Positions 55,466 through 63,049 of a stretch of DNA of 64,000 bases are shown in pieces; positions within the stretch are counted from its first letter, which is position 1; each line of letters opens with the position of its first letter. The DNA is from Microvirga makkahensis (lineage in GTDB: Bacteria > Pseudomonadota > Alphaproteobacteria > Rhizobiales > Beijerinckiaceae). The stretch is taken from contig NZ_WURB01000005.1 of assembly GCF_009830105.1 (NCBI RefSeq), positions 124,001 to 188,000 on the forward strand, read 5' to 3'. The notes beneath the pieces are model-generated. The model was not told where the DNA came from. It was given only the letters and a program-made list of their open reading frames with translations, and did not search any database. The position numbers and the translations under genes were made by a program.

Positions 55466-56950
55466 CTACGGAGCTCCGCCTGACGATCCATGCCTGAATT
55501 CCGGCTTGAGAGCGTGGTACAGGCGCCGAAAGCTCTCGATGCGCGGTGCATAGAGGTCGACAAGGTGGGGCTCGGGTTCTACCGAATCGAACACGGCGGG
55601 TGCTGAGCAAACTGTCTCCGGAGCCTCTCCGGTCGCAGCCAGGCGTGCCAGCCGTGCAGCTCCGAAGGCTGGACCCTTGTCGCCTTGGTATCGGACAAGT
55701 GGAATGTTCAGGACATTGGCAAGGATGCGTGCCCAAAAAGCACTGCGGGATCCGCCACCGATCAGGCCAGCGCAGGCGAGTGGCGTGCCGGCATGCTGAA
55801 GGCATGCCTTCGCATCGGCAAAACTGAAGGCGACGCCCTCGAGAACGGCCTGTGCCAAATCGGTTCGCTGCGCCTGAGGGGAGAGTCCGAAGAAGACGCC
55901 CCGCGCGTAAGGGTCGTTGTGCGGCGTACGCTCCCCAGCCAGATACGGAAGGAAGAGCTGAGAGGCTGGCCCTCGATAAGCCGTTTCCGTCGAGCGCAAG
56001 AGTTCGGCCATCTCGGCGTTGAGCAGCCCGGCCACCCAGGCGAGGCAACTCGCCCCGTTCAACATCGCCGCCATCTGAAACCACCGGTCCGGGAGGGCAT
56101 GGCAGAATGAATGGATCAAGGTTTCGGGCGCAGGTTTGAAATCACGCGTGGTGACGAAGAACTGCCCCGACGTGCCGAGGGAGATGAAAGCCGATCCATC
56201 CTCGATAGCTCCTAAGGCGGCTGCTCCGGCGGCCACATCGCCTGCGCCGCCGGCAACGACGATGCCGCTTTGCATTCCCCATTCTTCGGCGATCTCCCGG
56301 CGCAACATGCCGCACGGTGCGGAACCCTCGACGAGGTCGGGCATATGCGTGCGGTTAAGACCCGTTGCCGCGAGAGCTTCATCCGACCAGTCGCGCGTGG
56401 CCTCATCGAGCCACCATGTGCCGGCGGCATCGGACATTTCGGTTGCACAGGACCCGGTCATTCTCAGGCGGATATAGTCCTTTGGAAGGATCACTTTTCT
56501 GATAGCGCCAAATATCTCGGGCTCATGCCGCGCAAGCCATAGGAGTTTGGGGGCCGTGAGGCCGGGCATCGGGATCACGCCCATGGTCCGGGAAAGATCG
56601 GGATGCTTTTCTCCGAGCTCCTCCGCCTCTCGAACTGAGCGTCCATCATTCCAGAGGATGGCAGGGCGCAAGGGCTGGTCGCGCTCGCCGATCAGGACGG
56701 CGCCATGCATCTGTCCTGAGAGGCCAATTGCCTCAATCCTTGTAAGAACTGCAGGCGTCTGGCTGCGGAGAGCACCGATAGCGGCTTGGACAGCCAGCCA
56801 CCATGCTTCGGGATCCTGCTCGGACCACAGGTTTCGCGGGCGGGAGATATCCAGAGGGATCGTCGTCTCGGCGATGGTCCGCTGCTGCTCATCGACAATG
56901 ATCGCCTTGACCGCCGAGGTCCCCATATCGAGGCCCAGATAATGAGGCAT
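55466..56950 (-). CDS. xylB: Xylulokinase
   Basis: FGGY-family kinase of 494 residues making xylulose-5-phosphate. The start YLGLDMGTSAVKAIIVDE, the catalytic Asp region LWNDGRSVREAEEL near 100 and the GLSGQMHGAVLIG motif (73-85) match XylB. The phosphate-2 motif is near FISLGTSGQFF. Upstream in the same run, with a 250-base gap to the fructokinase gene. No xylose isomerase, polyol dehydrogenase or sugar transporter is in the window. Confidence 0.94.
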   Translation of the reverse strand: MPHYLGLDMGTSAVKAIIVDEQQRTIAETTIPLDISRPRNLWSEQDPEAWWLAVQAAIGALRSQTPAVLTRIEAIGLSGQMHGAVLIGERDQPLRPAILWNDGRSVREAEELGEKHPDLSRTMGVIPMPGLTAPKLLWLARHEPEIFGAIRKVILPKDYIRLRMTGSCATEMSDAAGTWWLDEATRDWSDEALAATGLNRTHMPDLVEGSAPCGMLRREIAEEWGMQSGIVVAGGAGDVAAGAAALGAIEDGSAFISLGTSGQFFVTTRDFKPAPETLIHSFCHALPDRWFQMAAMLNGASCLAWVAGLLNAEMAELLRSTETAYRGPASQLFLPYLAGERTPHNDPYARGVFFGLSPQAQRTDLAQAVLEGVAFSFADAKACLQHAGTPLACAGLIGGGSRSAFWARILANVLNIPLVRYQGDKGPAFGAARLARLAATGEAPETVCSAPAVFDSVEPEPHLVDLYAPRIESFRRLYHALKPEFRHGSSGGAP

Positions 56951-57114
56951 GCTGAGGCTCCCGGAGGGGCTCGCTCAACGCCCCTCCTGTGCATGATAAA
57001 CGATGCCATGCAGATTAGCGACGATCCGGGTACTTCCCCTTTCAGAGCGCTGCCAGGGAGTGCATTCGGTGAGAGGAAGTGTGCGCCTGTCTCGGGTGGC
57101 GCGGCCTGAGCGGC

Positions 57115-60100
57115 CTACTCCGTGAGTCCTGACGATTCTACCTCATCCGGTTCAGGGGAGATGACTTCCTCAATGTTGATATGTCTAAGAGTAAAATGAA
57201 ATGTGGTTCTGTCGCCGGGAGCCGAGTCGACCCAGATCTTTCCGCCGTGCGATTCTACGATCGTCCTGCAGATCGACAGGCCAACGCCCATGCCGCTCTT
57301 CTTCGTGGTCGTGAACGGTGTGAACAGTTTGCTCAGAACTTCCGGAGGAATACCTGAGCCAGTGTCTTCCACGCTGATCTGAACCATCGTTCCATCTTGC
57401 ACCACACGGACGCGGATGGTCAGGAACGGATTCTGAACGTCCTGCATAGCCTCGACGGCATTGCGGAGGAGGTTGATCAAAACCTGCTGGATTTGAACGC
57501 GGTTGACGATGACTTGCGGACGTTCCGATGGGAGGTCGAAGTCAACCTGAACGCCTTTCTCCTTGGCTCCGACAAGGCCAAGAGCGCTTGCCTCCTCAAC
57601 CAGACGCTGAAGATCCTCTACCCGGTGTTCACTTTCGCCACGCGCGACGAACTCCCTTAGCTGGCGGATGACCTCGCCGGCACGCAAAGCCTCCTCGGCG
57701 GCCTCGTCCACCGCAAGCCTGAGCATCTCAACCTGTTCGCCATCCATGCGGTCTAGGATCAGCCCGCATCCCTTGAGATAGCTGGCAATCGCCGTAAGGG
57801 GCTGATTGATTTCGTGCGCCAGTGTCGAACCCATTTCTCCCATAGCCGTCAGCCGGGACATGTAGGCGAGTTCGGCCTGCAGTTCCTGCATGCGCATCTC
57901 AGTGTCCTGGCGCTCGGTGAGATCGCGGATGAAGGCGGTAAAATAGCGCTCGCCTTCCCACTGCATCTCGCCGACCTGCACTTCCATAGGAAAGGTCGTG
58001 CCATCCTTTCGCTGGGCCACAGCAATGCGCCCGGACCCGATGATACGGCGTTCTCCGGAGCTACGATAGCGGCTGATGAATCCGTCATGCTGTTTGCGAT
58101 AGGGCAAGGGCATGAGGAACTTGACGTTCGTTCCGATCACCTCTTCGGAGCGATAGCCGAAGACGTGTTCTGCCGTCGTGCTGAATGATCTTATGATCCC
58201 CTTTTCGTCAGACACGATCATTGCGTCCGGAACCGTTTCGAGAATCGAGCGCAGATGCGCTTCGCTACGGCTGAGCTTGTCTTTGCTCGTCTTCAAGGCG
58301 ATCTCGGCGACCTTGCGCGCGGTGATATCCTGAGCCGTGCCGATTTTTCGAACAGGTTTTCCATCATGGTCCAGGACTGTCCGGCCGGTTACCGCGACCC
58401 AGCGTTCTTCAGCCGTATCCGCGCGGCGAATACGGAATGTGTCGCTGTATGCCAAGGCGTCGCCTACCTCGTCCGCGCAAAGAATACTTCTGATCCTGTC
58501 CCGGTCGTGCGGATGAACGAAGCCAAGGATTGTCTTGCTGCTGATCTTGGTATCAGGAGCGATACCCAGGATCTGATAGGACTCCGGCGTCAACTGATGT
58601 TGGCCTGTCAGAATGTTGAAGTCCCAGATGCCCAAGCCTGTCGTCTCCACGGCGAGGCGCAGACGCTCCTCACTTGCGCGGAGCTTGTCTTCGGCGATCC
58701 GCCGATCATGGATATCTGAGATTGTGCCGGTCCATTCCAGCACTTCGTTCTCGTCGTTGAACAAAGGAAGCGCTCGGCAGAAAACCCACCGGTACGCCCC
58801 GAAAATGCCCAGCAGCCTGTGAACGATCTTCACAGGCTGTTTCTCCCTGATCGCCTTTTGCCAGACTGAGGTTGCTTGTTCGCGATCTTCGGGATGGATC
58901 ATATCCAGCCAGCCAGGCAGGAAACGGCCCGTCGGCTCACGGCCGCAGAACTCACGCCAGCCCCAACCTTCGGTGTAAATGCCTTCGGCATTCGCCCGCC
59001 AGCCGATTGCAGTGTTGGTTTCGATCAATGCCCGATATCGCTGCTCGCTCACGCGTGAGTGCTCGGATGCAATTATCTGCTCGTGAATATCGTTGAGCGT
59101 GCCGATCCACTCCCGTACCTCGCCGAGAGGGTCCGTCACCGGGATGCAAGTGATGAGCACCCATCGGTGATCGCCAGTAGGAAGCCGGACCCGAAATTCG
59201 GTTGTTCCGAGTTCTTTCGAACTGATGAGATTCTTCCAGGTTTCAGCTGTTCGTGCGCGATCATCGGGGTGCACCGTTGCCAGCCAGCCGCTACCTCGAG
59301 ATTGCTCAGGGGACTGGCCCGTGTACTCCTCCCACCCACGACTTTCGAGCAGGGACCCGTTGGAATCGACCCGCCACACGATGGCTGTGCTGGCTTCTAC
59401 TAATGCAGGGAACCGGCCCTCTGGGTTCGCGCGAGCGATGCGCTGTTCAGAGAGTGGGGCATCGGATTGAATCCCAGATGTGAAATCCACTACCGGGTCC
59501 GACGCTTTCGTGCGTTGCGGACCCTGCCCAATCTCCCGGATTTCACCCGGATCTCGTGCGACGGCCAGAAAAGCTCCCGGTTTCTCGTCATCGTTCATGA
59601 TCGGGGAAACCGTTACCTTCCACCACGTCGTCGCTCCTAAACTGGTCGCGACATGAGCTTGAAACTCCGCCGGCTTTCCGATTTTTGCGTCCTCAAGTGC
59701 GGTAATGACACTCTGGCGATCGGTACTGGCCCAGAAATCGGACCACGGACAGCCTTCAATCTTCGCGAAATCTTCCACCGCCATGGTGGTTCGTCCGTAC
59801 TGGTTCATATAGCGGAGGTGCCCTTCGAGATCGAACACCATGACGCAGCTGTCAAAACTATCGAGCAATCGTTCGCCGAGGCCCTGGTGTTCTGACAGCG
59901 GCTTACGGCCCCCCTTCATGGCACTCCGATCGACGCTTGTTGCAACCTGGCGCTCCTCCAGAGTCCGATTGTCGTGAAGAGGTCGGGGGCAGGTTGATGT
60001 CCGATCATCGTCTCCGGGGTGATGCCGGAGACGAGAGAACCCTTCCCGGGTGCCCTCGGCTTCCTCAAGGGGGCGTATGAACGAGGCCGTTTCACCAGTA

Positions 60101-60663
60101 AGGAGGTCCTTGCACCCTTCTTGATCCGACTGACGAGCGTATTGTTCGGAGCTCAGCCTTCGCAAGCTGAGTTCGCCAGTGACTGCACGGGAGAGTGCAG
60201 AAAGCGCTTTCGACTGCTTGGCCGTTAGGGTTTCAGGACGAGGAGCAGTGTCAAGGACGCAGAGAGAGCCGAGGATGGCTCCATCCTCGCTCACGATGGG
60301 AGCAGCCGCATAGAAGCGCAGGTGCGGCTCGCCTGTAACGTGGGAATGAGTCTTAAGAACGGGGTGCTGAGAGAGGTCGCCAATGCTGACTGTCTCTGAA
60401 TGATGCAGCGCACGGGCGCAGATGGAGCTGTCAAGTGGAACGTCGTGGAAGGAGCAGCCGATTTCCGCCTTGAACCACTGCCGCTCTCCGTCAATGAACG
60501 TAACGGCTGCCATGGGACATCGGCAGATGTCGGCCGCCAGTTGCGCAATGTCATCAAAAGCTGGATCTGGACCTGTATTGATGATCCCCAACTGGCGCAG
60601 AGTAGTAATGCCGTCAGTGTTGAAAACTGAAAACTGAACGTCCTTGGTCTTATCGGGAAGCAT
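57115..60663 (-). CDS. GAF/multi-PAS sensor histidine kinase with FixL-like heme PAS and transmitter
   Basis: Soluble kinase of 1182 residues with no transmembrane segment. An N-terminal GAF domain (about 25-170) is followed by a low-complexity region and five PAS domains (about 260-375, 415-530, 540-655, 665-785, 800-915). The phosphoacceptor helix has H950 in STLAHEINQPLTAI and the ATPase domain has N1068 (INLLRNAVEAM), DTGSGIPPEV and GMGVGLSIC. The last PAS and the transmitter follow FixL closely. H859 matches the FixL heme ligand, R865 and R879 the two conserved arginines of the heme pocket; R873 replaces His214 and S877 Ile218 of the Bradyrhizobium protein. No fixJ is adjacent. Confidence 0.9.
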   Translation of the reverse strand: MLPDKTKDVQFSVFNTDGITTLRQLGIINTGPDPAFDDIAQLAADICRCPMAAVTFIDGERQWFKAEIGCSFHDVPLDSSICARALHHSETVSIGDLSQHPVLKTHSHVTGEPHLRFYAAAPIVSEDGAILGSLCVLDTAPRPETLTAKQSKALSALSRAVTGELSLRRLSSEQYARQSDQEGCKDLLTGETASFIRPLEEAEGTREGFSRLRHHPGDDDRTSTCPRPLHDNRTLEERQVATSVDRSAMKGGRKPLSEHQGLGERLLDSFDSCVMVFDLEGHLRYMNQYGRTTMAVEDFAKIEGCPWSDFWASTDRQSVITALEDAKIGKPAEFQAHVATSLGATTWWKVTVSPIMNDDEKPGAFLAVARDPGEIREIGQGPQRTKASDPVVDFTSGIQSDAPLSEQRIARANPEGRFPALVEASTAIVWRVDSNGSLLESRGWEEYTGQSPEQSRGSGWLATVHPDDRARTAETWKNLISSKELGTTEFRVRLPTGDHRWVLITCIPVTDPLGEVREWIGTLNDIHEQIIASEHSRVSEQRYRALIETNTAIGWRANAEGIYTEGWGWREFCGREPTGRFLPGWLDMIHPEDREQATSVWQKAIREKQPVKIVHRLLGIFGAYRWVFCRALPLFNDENEVLEWTGTISDIHDRRIAEDKLRASEERLRLAVETTGLGIWDFNILTGQHQLTPESYQILGIAPDTKISSKTILGFVHPHDRDRIRSILCADEVGDALAYSDTFRIRRADTAEERWVAVTGRTVLDHDGKPVRKIGTAQDITARKVAEIALKTSKDKLSRSEAHLRSILETVPDAMIVSDEKGIIRSFSTTAEHVFGYRSEEVIGTNVKFLMPLPYRKQHDGFISRYRSSGERRIIGSGRIAVAQRKDGTTFPMEVQVGEMQWEGERYFTAFIRDLTERQDTEMRMQELQAELAYMSRLTAMGEMGSTLAHEINQPLTAIASYLKGCGLILDRMDGEQVEMLRLAVDEAAEEALRAGEVIRQLREFVARGESEHRVEDLQRLVEEASALGLVGAKEKGVQVDFDLPSERPQVIVNRVQIQQVLINLLRNAVEAMQDVQNPFLTIRVRVVQDGTMVQISVEDTGSGIPPEVLSKLFTPFTTTKKSGMGVGLSICRTIVESHGGKIWVDSAPGDRTTFHFTLRHINIEEVISPEPDEVESSGLTE

Positions 60664-61217
60664 GAACAGGCCGGCCGAGGAGTGCTGTTGTTATTGTCTG
60701 ATCGCTTGGATCGGCTATCAAAGGGAGCAGAATAATTCAATAATATTGATCATCTAAAGGCGCTAGACGTCAAGGTCAGGCGGATCATTGCGTGTTGCCG
60801 GGAATCATCTGAATCGGGCCGTGAACTCCCGGCTGGAGCCTAAATTGATCGGTTGGTGCACGATTGTACAGTCGCGCGAGATAGAGGCGATGCGGTCGTG
60901 CAGGATGGGGGCTGAGTAAGCTCAGAGGGCAAGGCGGCTCAACCTTATCGAGACGAATGCGCGCCGGTCGAGATGGTGAAGCCGGGTATGCCAAAGCGAA
61001 ACTCGACGGGAGCTCAGCATATCCCGGATGTTCGTTGGTCTTCTGCATGAATATGGCGGGATCCGGACGGCTTGCCGAACATGCGCGAGATTGGGGCAAG
61101 ATTGGCGAAATAGGATGCTCATGCAACCGAGCTTGCTTCCCGTGCTTGCGAGGCGTGAGGAAGTCGGTCGAATCACCCCATATCGGTCCTTGGCGCACTC
61201 GGCACGAGCGGATGAGC

Positions 61218-61270
61218 CTACGTAGTTTAATAGGCAGGACTACGTAGTGCGCTATTTCGCGAAATACGTA
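61218..61270. promoter_or_regulatory. Cluster of TACGTA palindromes
   Basis: CTACGTAG at 61218-61225 and 61240-61247 and ATACGTAG at 61264-61271 start 22 and 24 bases apart, near two helical turns, with the palindrome TTTCGCGAAA between the last two. Another TACGTA lies inside CAATACGTATTG (61477-61488) and one at 61658-61663 in the ftcR coding region. Probable operator sites; the binding protein is unknown. Confidence 0.5.
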
Positions 61271-61427
61271 GTAACGTAATTCAGGATCGTCTTTTCGTGA
61301 TGGTTCTTCCGCCGGTGCCCTGTCCTTGCGAGATTGGCTTAAATTCTTGCTCGGTAAGGATTTCAGCGTCAGAGCCGAAAGTGACCGGAATCAGGCTAAG
61401 CGGTTCCGAGGCATACACAGGCCAGAA

Positions 61428-61452
61428 TTAAGATCCATTAACGGTCGTTAAC
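61428..61452. promoter_or_regulatory. Phased TTAA steps upstream of ftcR
   Basis: TTAA occurs at 61428, 61438 and 61448, exactly 10 bases apart, the last two forming the inverted repeat TTAAC-GGTC-GTTAA. It resembles a CtrA-type box (TTAA-N7-TTAA) with one base less in each spacer, or a site for an A/T-step reader such as MucR/Ros. It lies 165 bases before the ftcR start. Confidence 0.45.
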
Positions 61453-61615
61453 ATTTCCCAGGTAGCCAATCTGTCTCAATACGTATTGCCCGTTAATACG
61501 AACAGGCATAGTTTCCAGATGCCGAACAAAAAAGTATCCGTCGATTGCGACGAGATAAAGGCGAAGCGAGTAATGAGTTGAGTAAGTAATTCATAATACA
61601 GGCTGGGGGCCTATC

Positions 61616-62302
61616 ATGTATATCGTTGTCGATGATCGACAGATTGTGACGTCAGGGTACGTAGCAAGCTTCAAGAGGGAAGGTGTATCTTCCATCGGCT
61701 TGTATTCGAGCGAGTTCAGCGATTGGCTGGAAACCGCGTCTGACGCCGACATGGAAGCAATCCAGGGGTTTGTTCTCGGCACCTTCGAGCAGCGTGCGAG
61801 CTATGCAGAGAACATCCGGCGCCATTCCAAGGCTCCAATCATCGCCTTGAGCGATGTCCGCTCTCTTGAGGAGACACTGGAGCTCTTTACAGCCAAATTC
61901 GATGATGTTGTTCGAAAGCCCGTGCATGTCCGGGAGATCCTGGCGCGCACCGAGGCGGTGTGGCGAAGAGTCAATGCAGGTTTGGGGAAGTCGGGTCAGA
62001 ACGACAACGACCGCCTCAAAGTCTTCTTCGACGGCCGCGACCCGGAAATCGATGGAGTTCCGCTCGCATTGCCGCGCCGCGAGCGGCATATCCTCGAGTA
62101 TCTCGTTCGAAAGAAGGGGCATCGTCTGACGAAGAAGCAGATCTTCGATGCCGTTTATGGTCTTTACAGCGACGATGTAGAGGACAGCGTCGTTGAAGGG
62201 CATATCAGCAAGCTGCGCAAGAAGCTTCGGCAGCGTCTCGGCTATGATCCGATCGATGCCAAACGCTACATCGGCTACTCCTACACCGGGGCCGTGTCCT
62301 GA
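61616..62302 (+). CDS. ftcR: Flagellar transcriptional regulator FtcR (Rem), OmpR-like
   Basis: DNA-binding protein of 228 residues that activates flagellar genes in Brucella and Sinorhizobium (Rem). The receiver-like domain (1-115) has the acidic pair D6-D7 and lysine K101 in VVRKPVHVREILAR, but no Asp between residues 46 and 79, where a phosphoacceptor should be. The winged-helix domain (about 135-225) contains LPRRERHILEYLV, RLTKKQIFDAVYGL and VEGHISKLRKKLRQRLG. The match to FtcR extends over both domains. No partner kinase is expected to phosphorylate it in the usual way. cheA follows 750 bases downstream. Confidence 0.92.
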   Translation: MYIVVDDRQIVTSGYVASFKREGVSSIGLYSSEFSDWLETASDADMEAIQGFVLGTFEQRASYAENIRRHSKAPIIALSDVRSLEETLELFTAKFDDVVRKPVHVREILARTEAVWRRVNAGLGKSGQNDNDRLKVFFDGRDPEIDGVPLALPRRERHILEYLVRKKGHRLTKKQIFDAVYGLYSDDVEDSVVEGHISKLRKKLRQRLGYDPIDAKRYIGYSYTGAVS

Positions 62303-62416
62303 GGGCGGTCCATATGGAGATACGCGAAGCAACCCTACAGGTCTCATAAAAGCACATCTTTCCGAGGCGGCGGCTGCCGCCTGAAAACGGACACCGACAT
62401 CGAACAGGTGCGGTAA

Positions 62417-62442
62417 GAGCCGGGTCAGCGCTGACCCGGCTC
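62417..62442 (+). terminator. Perfect 26-base palindrome, probable terminator of ftcR
   Basis: GAGCCGGGTCAGC and GCTGACCCGGCTC are exact complements with no loop, followed by ATTTAAC. It lies 115 bases after the ftcR stop and is the only hairpin in that interval. Confidence 0.6.
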
Positions 62443-62554
62443 ATTTAACGTTCTGGAGCCGGGTCGCACAGGCGGGGCATCGAACAGACCAGCCTGACGC
62501 AAGATAGAGCGATTAAGGTCGTGAAACCTAACAGTAAGGTCGAACACCAAGTCG

Positions 62555-62806
62555 ATGTCTCGCATCCTATCCAGCAGCTCAAGTCTAATCGCCGGTGCTT
62601 TTCTACTCTTCTGTGTTTGTGCTGGCGTTCTGTCGCTGTCCATGACGTTTGAGGCGTTCACCCACAACGCGAAGCTGTCGACAGCAATTCATCGCGAAGC
62701 GAACGCCGCGGAGAATGGAATGCATTCTGATCTGAGGGCGGCTGAACCTGAGCGGCTCGGAATAGATCTGGCGCTTACTTACTGGACTGTTGCCATGATC
62801 ACGTAG
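62555..62806 (+). CDS. Small hypothetical protein with one N-terminal membrane helix
   Basis: An 83-codon frame starting MSRILSSSSSLIAGAFLLFC, with a hydrophobic helix at residues 11-33 and a hydrophilic remainder. No recognised family. The helix-plus-coil start could be the front end of a chemoreceptor that has been truncated, as it lies just before cheA, but no signalling domain follows. The ribosome site is weak. It may equally be a random frame. The rest of the 62303-63049 interval holds no gene that I can support. Confidence 0.3.
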   Translation: MSRILSSSSSLIAGAFLLFCVCAGVLSLSMTFEAFTHNAKLSTAIHREANAAENGMHSDLRAAEPERLGIDLALTYWTVAMIT

Positions 62807-63049
62807 GCCGGGAAGATGTTTGCAATGTCACATGCGGGTCCGAGCCGCGTGTAGAAAAAGATGCTTTGATGGCGTGCGATACTGAAAGCTCAGGCGCTGC
62901 TCGACTTCGCTCTTTAAGCGTCGAAGGCAATTCTGTGCAGCAATCATCGTAGCGCGGCAAGGAAGTGTCCACTTTTATGTTCCATATTGAAGTCGTCTAA
63001 CTTCAACGAATGGCCAACAAATTCGATCAACCAGAGACGAGACACGGTG

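Larger units (their letters stand above)
60664..61615. other. Long intergenic region between the PAS kinase and ftcR
   Basis: About 950 bases with no convincing gene; open frames such as 60785-61198 on the minus strand lack codon bias and homology I recognise. The right half is markedly A/T-richer than the surrounding chromosome and carries the palindromes listed separately. Confidence 0.6.

Noticed and set aside
60785-61198. Minus-strand frame of 137 codons in the intergenic region before ftcR
   Set aside because: Pro/Arg/Ser-rich without a recognisable domain or ribosome site; overlapping frames on the other strand look equally random.
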